Assembly: GCF_028583425.1 (NCBI RefSeq)
Contig: NC_072794.1
Coordinates: forward strand, 32,253,232-32,317,231
DNA: 64,000 nucleotides
Direction of reading: 5' to 3'
Source: Eublepharis macularius
Taxonomy: Eukaryota; Chordata; Lepidosauria; Squamata; Eublepharidae
Each line of letters starts with the position of its first letter. The first letter of the stretch is position 1. Shown piece after piece: positions 32,252 through 44,036 of the stretch. The translations under genes and the position numbers were made by a program. The notes beneath the pieces were generated by a model. That model saw nothing but the letters and a program-made list of their open reading frames with translations, had not been told where the DNA came from and did not search any database.

Positions 32252-32263
32252 TCCTTAATGTTA

Positions 32264-32734
32264 GGTTCCATTTTTATGTGCTGTATGCCACTTTTTTAAG
32301 GGCCTGAGGAAAAATCTAGGATGGAGAAGTTAATCCTTAGCACAGGTTGAATAGCATAAAATAACGGTCTTTCACTTGCTGTCAGAAGTCATTAAAAGTG
32401 AGGAGAATGGGCTGCTTAAAATTCCAAAAGCCCCCCTTGGCCCCCAAAATTCTGATGGACACCCAAGATTTGTAAGTCACCCCTGGGGGGCATAAATCCC
32501 CCACCATTAAGAATCATTGTCTTATAGTATAATCCAGACTTCTCACTTGAGGTCCAGACTTCTCATTTAGTAATAATGCCTTGAATTACATGGGAATTGT
32601 ATTTGCCAAATCTATGTAGTAGAGTTACTATGTTATACTGATTTGACAGTCAGTTCTTTCAACATTAATTAATCCCTTTTTCCAGTATCAATTGTCTGTC
32701 AAACAAGAGAATGTTTTAATAAAACGAAAGTTCA
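32264..32734. other. intron 1 sequence
   Basis: Nothing recognised. Confidence 0.45.
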
Positions 32735-32845
32735 CTGGCACCTTAAAGACTAACACAATATATCCCAGGATAAGCTTTTGTCAGTCACAGCACACTTCAT
32801 CAGATGCACTGGAATGTGTATCCATTAGGCAGATACTTTTATATT
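32735..32845 (-). mobile_element. diverged half-copy of the hammerhead-like repeat
   Basis: On the minus strand: GCATCTGATGAAGTGTGCTG, TGACAAAAGCTTATCC and TGTTAGTCTTTAAGGTGCC. GAAA is changed to AAAA. Confidence 0.7.
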
Positions 32846-33879
32846 CACAACAGAAAGGGGGGAGAAGTAGAAGTAGGTTTGCCAGTGCTCCTGTCAACAG
32901 TGGGTGAGAAACCACAGCGCAGAACGATGGGACACTCTTTTGACTGCTGAAACACGCAAGACTAGGTAGGTGCATTTGTGCTGACAAACAAAAACACCGC
33001 ACAAACATACAAAACATGGATGTACCTGAGCACCAGCATTAAAAATGCTGGAAGATGAATTGCCACATGACTGCTCATACCACTTCAAAGTGTACGGTGT
33101 GAGGACCAAGTATCAGTCTACTGTCTTGTTTTGCATAACGAGCAGAATGACTCTGAAAACTGTCACCAGTGACTTTCACACCATGGGAGCTGTTTGTGGG
33201 CTCCTTCCATGCAGTCTCCCTTTGCAGCCAGGAAGGAACTCTAGCACACCAGCTCTCATTGCCGCAAATGGAACGTGAGCATGGACCTTCTGCTGTGGTG
33301 CAAGAAGAACTCTTGCAATTTCATCCATTGAGCACTGATCATTATGTTCCTCCTTGCCACGCACCAGCTCTAGCAAGATGCTTCCCCCACCCCACCCCCT
33401 GCCCCAAGCACAGAACCTACAATTCTTAACCAGCATGTAAGAATGCCAAGGAATTTCCTGAATCCCACCTACAGCAAGGTAAGCCACCATCATTATATTC
33501 AGGAGTCAAAAAACTGTGCAGCCCCCAAATTCTAAAGCCGCAAACACAGGTTTTTGTCAACAACATAAACATGGAAAAATCTGGAAATGCTGCATAAATT
33601 TTGAGTGACACAGAATTAGGATCTTGTGAAAGAAGTTATAAAAAATGATGACACCCTAAGAATTGTGGTGATAGAAATAAAAGAAAGGAGGTTATATACA
33701 GGCCATTGAAAAGGATTATAGTGAAAAACTGGGCGAGTCTGCTGAAGCTTTTATCCCTGGCCACCAGAATCCTTTTGGTTTCTTTCAAGCAGGACAATTA
33801 AGTCGATGTCCTGTTAAAAGGTTCTGTGTGAAGTTATTCTTATTTGTGGAATATTCTTATAAGTGGAATATTTAGTTAT
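32846..33879. other. intron 1 sequence, no gene
   Basis: Open frames around 33045-33493 on both strands have no recognisable similarity. Confidence 0.5.
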
Positions 33880-33970
33880 TTATTTAGTTAATTTTTATGC
33901 CGTCTTTCTATCCCTCGCCCATCAGGGACACCAAAGGTGAATTTTCAGAAACCTCATAAAAAAGCATAAA
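33880..33970 (-). repeat. probable LINE 3' tail
   Basis: TTATTTAGTTAATTTTTATG followed by CCGTCTTTCTATCCCTCGCC resembles inverted tails of L2/CR1 LINEs (GGTGGCATAAAAAT...). Confidence 0.45.
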
Positions 33971-36534
33971 GAAATTAGGAAAATGCAGTAAAATTACATG
34001 GATATATACTAAAAAAGGAGAGAAGAGCTATTGTCAGTCAGTCAGATTCAAATGTCTTCCATAAAAAAAAAAGAGTAAGTTCTACAGCCTAAGGGCAGCA
34101 GTCTGAGTTAAGTCAATCTTACCTCAGACAAAGCAGGTTCCTGCAGGAAGGAATCATTCCTACATCTTAAAGGTTTAGACAGCTTGATACGAAAGAAAGC
34201 AGTTCCTCAAGTACTTTTCTGCATTTCTCAACTATGGAAGAAATAACTTTTTTGGATCTGTTTTATTCATATCCATCTGAATTTTTCTGGAGACAACCAC
34301 ATAAAAATATTTGTGGTGACTGATTGGTACATTCTCACCATCAGTTGCCATGGCAGAGAAATTTATTTCTGTCAGTGCTTACATGGCAAATAAGAATAAC
34401 TTCATTTTGAAATTGACCCAAATGGTTGAAGGGGCCAATGAAATGGATTTACTAAGTCATAATTAAGGCACACTTATTCTCAATTAATTTTTAATATTGT
34501 CTTTCATATAATTAAGATGGTTGATCTTCCACAATCCCACTTTCTCAAAATTACTTTTGATTTATAGACCAAGGGACCATTTGAAAGTTCCTTTTACTGC
34601 ATTTGTCACAAACATCTCTCCACAATTCGACTACGGAAAAAACACAGTTCCACAAATCTGTAGCAATTAGCAGAAGTCAACTGTGGACTGTGCCAGAGGC
34701 CTAGCAATTACCATTCCAGCAAGAATCTTCCCCTCCAATCCCCACAACAGTTTTGCACTTGAAAAGCACAGAAACATTTATTCTAACTGTAAGGTAACAA
34801 ATAGCTAGATATGCCCAAGACATTTCAAAAATTAAATGATTGGCAGTTCATTTGAAGCATGGCTGGAAGAGGGAAGATTAAGGGTCAGACCAGAACTCAA
34901 TTTCCATGTTGGTGCATTATTATTTCAATTACAATGGCTGAAAAACCCACTGAGAACTGTCTTCAAAATTACCTCTCTCCTCAACCACAGCAAATCTGGT
35001 AGAGAATCGGAGTCTCAAATATTCCGCTTAAGAAATCTTACTCTTGTTGTGATTATAATTATATATTGAAAAGGGTGCAGGCAGAGACTACTGAAGTCTT
35101 TTGCTTCTGTTGCAGTTTTGAAGTGGGGATAGTAGTACCATACTCTGCACTGACTACCTGTGATTTGGCATAGCTGTGCTTCCTGGTCAACCCAGTCAAC
35201 TCTCAGCTGAGCTTCCTGGGACATACGGCATCCCTATAATCCAGTAACCCCCAGTTCTAGTACTTTATGTTGTTGGGATTCTTAGTCTTCCACAGCCCAG
35301 AGATCCTGGGAATGGCAAGATAAAAAATGCACTAGACAGATAGACAGCATGCCCCAGTAACATGGACTACAACCTGCTTGTGGCTCTTTGATCTGACAAC
35401 CCCCTCCTCTTCAGTTTCCAAAACTGCTATACCGGTTAGCTAGCATTTACCCTGACCTCCATCTGGCACTGGGTTAGCAGAAGCTAAAAATCACACATGT
35501 GTTGAAAAGCACAGGTACGCTGAAATGTGAATGAAAGCTAATCGCCCTTGCACAGTCATTAACCAAGCTAGACACCAAGTATAAGATCATTTTGAAACGG
35601 CCTATTTCTCCACACATGCACACTAACAGCAGACTCTCCTTATGCACTTGACAAGTAATTAAATTGAGGAATTCACTGCCAATGGATGTAGTGACGGCTG
35701 CTAGCACCGATGGATTTAAACAGGAATTAGATTCACAGAAGACAAGTCCATCAATGGCTATTAGACACGGTGATTAAAGGGACCCTCCACATCCAGAGGC
35801 AATAAACCTGTTCAAGCAGCTCTCCTTGAAGGCTTAGGTATGCAAAGAGGAATCACTGGCAATACATTTATTTTGCATGAAGAACTCTAAAACAGAGTCT
35901 GCCAAGGAGACAGCCATGACCTCACCGGCCTGAAATAACAACTAACTGGGAGGGTCACTTGTTATGGGTACTTACATTTACGCTACTAAGAAATCCCCAG
36001 ATATTGCTCTAAAATGAACAGTCCCTTCTCAACTTGCTTTCTAATCAATACAGCCCTCTGATGAGCCTTGATTTACTTCATAAAATTATTGAAAGTTGAG
36101 GTAAAGTGCCAAAAACAGCCAAGATGAGTAACTGGAGGCTGCCTGTTCCAGGAAAAAATGTTCAACAAGTGCATCAGGGCAATTATTACCCTTGTGTGAG
36201 CTACAAAAAGTTGTTTCAGTAACCTGATACCACTTTGTAAAGGCATTTTTAAAAAACAGTCACTATCCAAAAGAATTTCCTGCTCAAGACTCATGCAACC
36301 CATTGTAGAAGAATCCACAAATGAAATACCAGACGGTTATGAGACCAAACAAGACGCGTCTTCTGTCAAATTCTGCACTAAACTGTGCAAATAAAAAGCT
36401 GTGACAAATTAAAGGTCGCTTGAAGTACACATCCACACAAGGAGGCTGCCCTCTTTACCGCTGGACGATCCATTTCTCTGGTCCACTTTTCTCCTAATCA
36501 GCCTCTGCTGGGAGAGGAATAATTTTGCACTGCC
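33971..36534. other. intron 1 sequence, nothing recognised
   Basis: Mostly AT-rich, unique-looking; no gene. Confidence 0.5.
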
Positions 36535-36546
36535 TCTGCACCAGGT

Positions 36547-36741
36547 AGTAAAGAGTCCAGTAACACCTAACTAACCAACTTATTTGTAGCATAAGCTTTC
36601 GAGATGCGTCAGATGCAAGAGAGCTGTGGTTCTCGAAAGCTTATGCTACAAATAAGTTGGTTAGTCTTAAAGGTGCTATTGGACTCTTTACTATTTTGCA
36701 ACTACAGACTAACCCGGCTAACTCCTCTGGATCTATGGCCA
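36547..36741. mobile_element. palindromic hammerhead-like repeat, 12-bp TSD, centre deleted
   Basis: It has the same arms as 32047 (TTTGTAGCATAAGCTTTCGA and CTCGAAAGCTTATGCTACAA, TTAGTCTTAAAGGTGCTATT), ending AACTCCTCTGGATCTATGG. TCTGCACCAGGT flanks both sides (36535-36546 and 36742-36753). Part of the centre is missing, which removes CTGANGA, but GAAA and the GCTTATGC hairpin remain. Confidence 0.82.
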
Positions 36742-36753
36742 TCTGCACCAGGT

Positions 36754-37712
36754 GTAATTAGATCCATCACTCTGGATGCAGCAGAATTCCCTGCTCTCGT
36801 GTAGAAGCTGCAGGATGCATTTCTGCCTAAATCACTAGTCCAGGATGACCTCCTTCCAAATCAAGATATAAAGCCAAAAATTAACTGACCCAGACATACA
36901 GGGAGAAGATACTCGTACATTCTAAAAGAAAACCCTATCTGAGCAAATGTTTCTAACATTTGCCTCGTATTTTAACTCGGGTCTTTTCTGCATGGGGCTT
37001 TTTCATCAGTTCTGGCCCCATAGTGCAATGGCTTCGTTTCAGACTTCTGCGCACACAGTCAAAATACCCCGATTCAATCTCCATGGAGAGACACGAGTCA
37101 TCGTATTGGTCATCTGAATGCTGGAGGACTACAGGAAACATAAGGAATGCAAACTATTTAACAGGAAGAAATAATCAGAAATTAGGGAATGGCTTAATCT
37201 TACAGAGAAAGATTTCTGAGTAATGAACAGCAGTGATTAAGTCCCCCACCCTGGAAGGAAAGCAGAAAGAAACATTTTTCCAGTCCTCCACTTTGTTCTG
37301 ACGCTACTCTATAGGCTACTATGCAACAAACATGTATCAGCTTTATATGTTTTAAGCGTCAATGACAAATACCTTGGAACTGTAATTTGATGAAGTATGC
37401 TGAGAAGCCTCCTTTGGCCTCTTTCTGCAGAAGTATAATCCCCAGAGTTTCCTGAAGTGACTGAATATGCATTGAACTAGTTTAAGCCTTGTGTGTGCGC
37501 ATGCAATTGAATGCGCCCCCTTGCGTTGTTACCTAGAGGACAAGCTACTCAGCAACCACTGGGAAAAAATGTAGAAATCCTGCTCATGTGTTAAGTTGAT
37601 CAGTGAATTGCGGTCAGGATTCAACACTGGTTTGATATTAGTTAGCAAAGTCTGGTTAGTGCTACTCATGTTTAAGGGTAATTTCACTGTAAGTTCTGGA
37701 CAGAGAGACCTC
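36754..37712. other. intron 1 sequence
   Basis: Nothing recognised. Confidence 0.45.
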
Positions 37713-38105
37713 ATAGAATCATAGAGTTGGAAGGGGCCAAACAGATCATCTAGTCCAACCCCCTGCCCAATGCAGGATCAGCCTAAAGCATCTCTGACAA
37801 GTATTCATCCAGCCTCTTCTTGAAAACTGCTAGTGAGGGGGAGCTCACCACCTCCCTAGGCAGCTGATTCCACTTTTGAACTACTCTGACCGTAAAAAAG
37901 TTTTTCCTAATATCCAGCCAGTACCTTTGTGCATGTAATTTAAGCCCATTGCTTCGGGTCCTACCCTTTGCTGCCAACTGGAACAGCTCCTTGCCCTCCT
38001 CCAAATGACAGCCTTCCAAATATTTAAAGAGAGCAATCATGTCCCCCCTCAACCTCCTCTTCTCCAAACTAAACCTCCAAGCATTACAACTGCACCAGCC
38101 CACTG
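37713..38105 (-). mobile_element. CR1 LINE 3' end (C-terminus of ORF2 plus 3' tail)
   Basis: The minus strand encodes the typical CR1 C-terminus: RGDMIALFKYLEGC, then RTRSNGLKLHAQRY, LDIRKNFFTVRVVQKWNQLP and REVVSSPSLAVFKKRLDEYL. After the stop the tail reads GGTTGGACTAGATGATCTGT, CCCTTCCAACTC and TATGATTCTATGA, the CR1 hallmark end. The frame is open over about 106 codons, so this copy is only moderately decayed, but it is heavily 5'-truncated. Confidence 0.93.
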
Positions 38106-38699
38106 ATAAGCTGGTATATATGTTAACAGGGAAAATATACTACCAAAAATGGGAGGGGAAAGAGCCAATCAAACAAGTAAAAGTGAGAACAAATCAGCAA
38201 GATCAAGAAATAGTGTGGCATGCTCGTTAAGAAAGTAAGAACAGAACCAAGTCTAGAAACAAATATATTGGGAAGACTCAGGCTGCCAGGATAAAAGTTG
38301 TATCCTTCAAAAACACACATTTTCCCCTTTTAAAATGCTAACAGCAAAAGAGGGGCCCCAGTTTGGAACAGGAAAAACAAGTGGAGGTCGCAGGGTAAAA
38401 CACCCTCCCCCATCCTCATGCAGCCCCAAGACAAGCTGAGATTGCACGAGCTTGCAAATGGCCTGTCGTGGATGAACCAGCTGTTTGCACCTCTGCTCAC
38501 TGGAGACCTGTTAAGAATCTGGATCTCTGCATGAGAGCCACAAAACAATGTATTGTGTGTGCAGATGGGAAGAGATCTGAGACACTGGGATGGGAAGTTA
38601 ACCTTGCCTCAACCACCAATTCCCCCCTGCAAAAGCCCCTTTTCAGTATAGCAAGTATACACCCAGAACCTCAGTAGGGGAAAGGAATTTGCGGAGGAA
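38106..38699. other. intron 1 sequence
   Basis: Nothing recognised. Confidence 0.45.
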
Positions 38700-39305
38700 A
38701 GGGGTCATGAATAGTGGTACAGCTCCTGCTTTTCATACGGAAGTTCAATCCTTGTCATCTCCATTTAAAAGGATCAAGTAACAGTAGATGGGAAAAACCT
38801 CTACCAGAGTCCCTAGAGAGCTGCTGCCCGTCAGAGTAGACAATACTGATCTTGATAGACCAATGGTCTGACTCAGTCTCTCTTGATGAGATACCTGGGC
38901 ACATGTTCGTGAAGTGTCAAGAGGTGAAATGTTAGCCGGAAAGCGTAGTTTTGAAAGACAGAGCCGGCGGAGATTGCTCCAGAGAGAATGGATTCTCGCA
39001 AAGCCCCCCACTGCCTCTGGCATCTCCCCTTCTGGAGCCTTTGCCCTGCCGAGGCTCAGTTAATTTGAAGTTTTAAACAGCGAGGGTGGCAGGGTAAAAG
39101 CTCCAGAAGCGGAGACAGTCCAGCATGCCAGAGGCGGCGGAGGGATGTGAAAGAATCCGTCCCCTCCGGAGCACTCTCCACCAGCTCTGTCTTTCAAAAC
39201 TACGCTTCCTGACTAACATTGTGTCCTGACACACAAAGAACACGTGTCACAAGTATTGTGTACAGAGATCCTGAGTGTAAGGCAGCTTCATGTCTTCACT
39301 ACCAC
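38700..39305 (+). mobile_element. tRNA SINE (GGTAGAGCA family) split by a foldback MITE
   Basis: The left part reads AAGTTCAATCCTTGTCATCT (B box), GAGAGCTGCTGCCCGTCAGA, GTAGACAATACTGATCTTGA and GGTCTGACTCAGT. The last bases of the SINE, TAAGGCAGCTTCATG, appear about 400 bp later (from 39278). The break is the foldback element at 38878-39271. Confidence 0.75.
38878..39271. mobile_element. foldback MITE nested in a SINE
   Basis: It has long inverted arms: GCACATGTTCGTGAAGTGTC, GAAATGTTAGCCGGAAAGCG and TAGTTTTGAAAGACAGAGCC on the left, with the inverse on the right (GCTCTGTCTTTCAAAACTAC, GCTTCCTGACTAACATTGTG). Same family as 2290 and 47745. The centre is GC-rich with opposed CCAGAAGCGGAG/CCTTCTGGAGCC-like segments. 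Confidence 0.75.
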
Positions 39306-41676
39306 TGCTTCGAACTGTGCCTTCTCCCTCCACTCTGCAGCCATCCGCTGGGGACCAGGGTTCTCTCATCAGAGTCTCTGCTGAACGGGTCCTTTCAATC
39401 TGAATCAACAGTGCTGCAATAATGCTTAAAAGGCACATTTCTTAGCATGACTTCTAGGCTGGCTCTGTTTTGCAAGCAGCTACTGTGCAAGCTGAGCCAG
39501 TGGGACCTTTGATCCTCGGCACAAGTGGTGATCATCTGCCGGCCACAACAACAGAACGCACTTTACTGCAAGCTATTACTGGGCCAATGTGCGTGAAATG
39601 AAGAACAGACGGCAGCCATGTGCAACTTTTGCCTACTGACTGAGATATCAAGGAGTCGGGGTCAGAGGAGCCAAATGTTCCTTTAGGCAGAGAGTCTGGT
39701 TTATTATAACAAATTTTAAAAATCAGTCCATTTCCTTTTTTGCGGCAGACAGGAATAAAGCTACCCTATACTTATTCAGGGGAAAACAAACCATAATCAA
39801 GACCGTGTGTCCTCCACACTAAAATAAAGAATCTGCGCTCCCCCCTCCTCTGCAAAAAGCCGAATTCTACAGCTTACATAGAATTACACAAATTGGACAA
39901 CTTTGCACGCTTTCCCTTGCAATTTGTCTTCTATTTTGCATCCTGTGTAGTTTTGCCAGGCATGTAGAAGAGGAACAAGCTACACAGGGTGCAGAAGCCA
40001 TGGCTGCATATTGCACTGTGGCCACATTATAATCATCACTGGCCTCCTGGAATGTCTTGTTCAGATAGTTGCAAATGACTGCCATGGTGAAAGATCAAAG
40101 AATCTGTAGAGGCAGCCCCTGTCTCCAATCACTGAAAGACTTATTCAGCCCCCACCCCCCTCTCTGACTTCTGAGAGTTCAGCCAGCACTGGCGCTTTCC
40201 TGCACATCTTCTCAGGCTTATGCACCAAGAACTAGGTAGTGGAGGTGGTAGTGTTGCTATTCAGAAAACAAAATTCTGCTCCTAGGACCGCAGTTCTTTT
40301 CCTGCACTTGCTCAGTTTCAATGTTCTAGAATAAATGACAACTTGAAAACAACGGCTGGCCATTAACACAAGGACAGCCAGCAAACGTGAAACATACACA
40401 CTGCTTCTCATAATCATAATCAAGCCCCTTCCAGTTCTGATACAGGAAGATGCAAGACACTGTACATTTCTTGCCAATCATCCAAACACTGTGACCTTCA
40501 GCTCCCAAACCTCTGGAGTAAATCAGCAACTCTGCCAGGGCACACCGCTGTGTTGCTAGAGAGGCTGTAATGCACCTTGAAAAATTAAGTTGCTATGTGA
40601 TGAATGTATCCACCATGCTAAGCCAAAAGCATAGTGGCATTGTGCAACATGTGTTCCTCTTCTTTGTGTCACTAGATGAGCAGCAACATCAACCCAAAGG
40701 AAGAAAGACACATGGGATTCCCTGAAACAACTCACAATGTAGCTGACATGGATGGGTGAAGTCCCAGAAGATCCCCATTGACCAAAAAGCATGGTCAGAT
40801 CTGTAATTCTTGATTGCCAGAGAAGAGGGCAGAATATCGGAAGGACATATTAACTGTACTTGCAACACAGGTACGTCTCAGGGTTCAGAGAGTTAAGAAA
40901 ATACATATGTATCTTGGAGAGTAAAAGTGAAGTGTGCCTCCAATCTTAGTCCAAGCAAAAAGAATAAAAACCCAAGTAGAACATTTTTGTGAAGCACTGT
41001 GCATATTTTTAAAATATTTGTCCACATACATAAGGACCAGAACAGCTGCTCTGAAAAGAAACACAACACAAACATGGGGCATGATTACAAAATCAACTTT
41101 TAAAAGCGCATAAATGTGGCATGCGCATCTTGTCCCAGCTTGCATTTCACTATTAATTGGCTAAAAGAGAAGTTCCCCGCAACCACAATATTCTGAGTCA
41201 AGCTACCAAGTGATAACTGCTGTTATCTCCCGAAAGAAGGTACACTTTCTCCAAGACTGAGGAATGCACCCAAGGTTGCTTGATTAAGCCCCGGGGAACT
41301 GGATTCCAACAGAACTCTATAATAGTGTTCAGCATCACTGGAAAAAAATTCTCAAATTTATAGCAATGCAGAATTGGAGCACCAACTCCTTCTCCTAATA
41401 CAGTAGGCTCAAACAATGGCAGACTGCTCTAAGTTCTACAGACAGCAGTCTAAGAGGATCTGCTTGAGGAATACTGATCATATGCAAGTTATGAAAGTGC
41501 TGTGCCTGCCTAACCCTCAGATAGCCAACTGCTCCCAAACAAATTTTATTTGGCTGCTTGGCTGCCCTGATAAACAACTTCAACACAAGAATATAGGTAG
41601 TTCAAACAAGACTGTCATAATAGTCTTAAAATAGTAAAGTCCTAAAATAGTAGTCCTAAATAGTCCTAAAATAGTA
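39306..41676. other. intron 1 sequence, nothing recognised
   Basis: Only shadow-type open frames; no repeats that I can name. Confidence 0.5.
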
Positions 41677-41870
41677 AAGAGTCCAGTAGTAGTACCTTTA
41701 AGATTAACCAACTTTATTGTAGCATAAGCTTTTGAGAAACACAGTTTTCTTCATCAGATGCGTGACAAAGAGAACTGTGGTTCTCAAAAGCTTATGCTAC
41801 AATAAAGTTGGTTAGTCTTAAAAGTGTTACTGGACTCTTTACTATTTTGCAACTACAGACTAACACGGCT
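41677..41870. mobile_element. palindromic hammerhead-like repeat
   Basis: It has the arm sequence TTTATTGTAGCATAAGCTTT and its inverse AAAGCTTATGCTACAATAAA, then TTGGTTAGTCTTAAAAGTG and CTACAGACTAACACGGCTAA. Upstream (41630-41676) AAATAGTCCTAAAATAGTA-like units are tandemly repeated. GAAA is mutated to AAAA on both strands. Confidence 0.8.
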
Positions 41871-42959
41871 AAGTAATACCGAAATAAAGTGTAAGAAAAC
41901 TGCAAGAAGAGGCATCTGGACTGGCTGCCTGCTTCTAGCTATGAATTGGAAAGGTTGAAAAGTTTAGAGGTACCAAAAGACTGGAATCCATGTGACTAGG
42001 GGAAAGGGGTTGCTGAAGAGCCAGGCATATTTAGAGATGAGAGACTTCATAGGGACCAGCATCAGTACTAATAATGTTCCTACTAAACCAGAAGAAATGA
42101 AATGAAAACAAAAAAGATGATTTTTTTAAAGCCCCATTCAAGATACTGGGGTGGATCTAAGCATCGTCCAAGTAGCCTTCCTCCAGCCTAAGAAGCCCTC
42201 ATAAGTGGGTCTTCCTCCAATGGAAGAGTCAACTTACCTTACATGGAGGAAGGCTTCAGGCTTGAGCCAAAAGGAAAGCTGAGGTATAAATATCTTAATA
42301 ATTAAACTTTAGCTCAGTGGAGTGGTAGGATAGGGGAACACCCCAATGTCTCAAAGGACAAAAATTCCAATTCAACTTTCCAAATGCTGAAAGACGCACA
42401 TCAGTCTTCCAATGTCCTCAGGCCCTGCCAGAGTCTTCTATAAAATCTCTCCTTGTCCTAGGTTAGAGAGCTAAAGAGGAGGGCAGCTTCCCTATACCAA
42501 GAGCAGCAGTGAATCGCTGCTGTTTATGTATTCTCAGGTATATAAAGCCATCCACTCTTCAGGTGATTTGAAATGAATTAAGACATGCTGCAATGCATAG
42601 GATGTGTCTATTGTTAACAGCACCATCTAAGATTGCATGATTAGGAACATCTCAGAATGTTCCCTGGTTGGGGGGGGAAAGCTCACCTAGGCCTCTCTCT
42701 TCGACATGCCAGTTCTGTACCTGTAGAGAGGTTTTGTTCCCCACGCACAAGACAGCATTGAAACACAATTGCCCTACTTGTGGTCCGAAGTGGTCCAGTC
42801 CAGCACAAACAGGGCCGCGTAGAGCTCCTTAGCTTAATCTTCCCTCTAGAATACAGCTCACTGACAGGAGACTCGCTGTGCAAGTCAGTTCAATCATAGC
42901 CTCACGTCCAAAACACACAACCCATCATCTCTGATGCAAATTCCTCCAATCCCTCTGGA
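41871..42959. other. intron 1 sequence
   Basis: Nothing recognised. Confidence 0.45.
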
Positions 42960-43490
42960 CTCCAAAAAGACCAAACCCATCAAAGGGCCATCAGCACCAA
43001 CTCCATATTCCATATGCTGTAATAAAATGGAGTGATCAACTGTGTCAAAGATCTAATAAGATAAGATGGGCGGCTTTGATCAAGCTGTAAGCAGAGATGG
43101 TTCACTAGAGCAATCAAAGCGATCTCAGTCTCCCAGCCGGAATTGAAGCCAGGCTAAAGTGGGTCACAGGCAGTTGCATAATCCAGATGTGCCTGAGGTT
43201 GCTCTGCCACCACTAGTTCAGTACAGTTACATGACCCAATGGGCCAATAACTGGCCACATCCCCCCAGCCGAGAAAAGATTTCTTAAGCAGGTGTCACAT
43301 TACTACCAAAGGTTTCAGGGGAAGTCCCCTCTGTCAAAGAGCTTGTTTTTAAGAGGTCCTGCCTCTTTCCCCCAGCAATATTTTATAAGTCATGGATCCA
43401 AAGAACATACGGAGACTTTTACAATACCCAGCATGCAGATTTCTCAGGCATAGGGACCCCGCAAAAACAGACAGGTGGCCAATCCATTAT
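42960..43490 (-). repeat. possible LINE 3' UTR
   Basis: AGTGATCAACTGTGTCAAAG, CGGAATTGAAGCCAGGC and AAAGATTTCTTAAGCAGGTG are in the style of non-coding 3' parts of L2-like LINEs, read on the minus strand. Recognition is by phrase only. Confidence 0.35.
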
Positions 43491-43855
43491 TCTCGGATGC
43501 TCTAAGAGCTCGCTCCATCAGCAAGTCATTCAATGAAAACTGAACTATTTCCTTGGTCTCATCAGGTTAGCAGATAATCTCCACCACTCCTTGGAACTCA
43601 GCTGTTTTAACAATGAGGCACACATTAGGAGAGGAGTAGTTTTTTATTACAGAACTGCACAAAAGCATTACCAATGCAGCAGAGTGGGGAGGGGAGAGGC
43701 ACCCCTCAGCATCTTGACTCCCACCACTCCCCCCTGCCCAGTGTAGTGAATTAAGCAATCAGGTGAAACCAGGGGAGAAGATGACCAAAAGGTATGCAGG
43801 GAATCAACCCAATTATCATGTTTCACTTAGCGGCCATAATACTTTTGTAAGGGTT
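43491..43855. other. intron 1 sequence
   Basis: Nothing recognised. Confidence 0.4.
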
Positions 43856-44036
43856 GCCAACTCCAGATTGGAAAATTCCTGGAGATTTAGGGGTGGCGTT
43901 TGGGAAAGACAAGATTTAGGGAGAGGAAAGAGCTCAGTGGGAATGGGAAGCCAAAGTAGCCACTTTCTCCAAGAAACCAGATCTCTATGTTCTGGAGATC
44001 CGTTGTAATTCCACAAGATTTCCAGGCCTTACCAAG
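43856..44036 (+). mobile_element. hAT MITE (TAGGGTTGCCA family), right end lost
   Basis: It starts AAGGGTTGCCAACTCCAG, then AAAATTCCTGGAGATTTAGG and CCACTTTCTCCAAGAAACCA, and stops after AATTCCACAAGATTTCCAGG without the terminal repeat. Confidence 0.78.
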
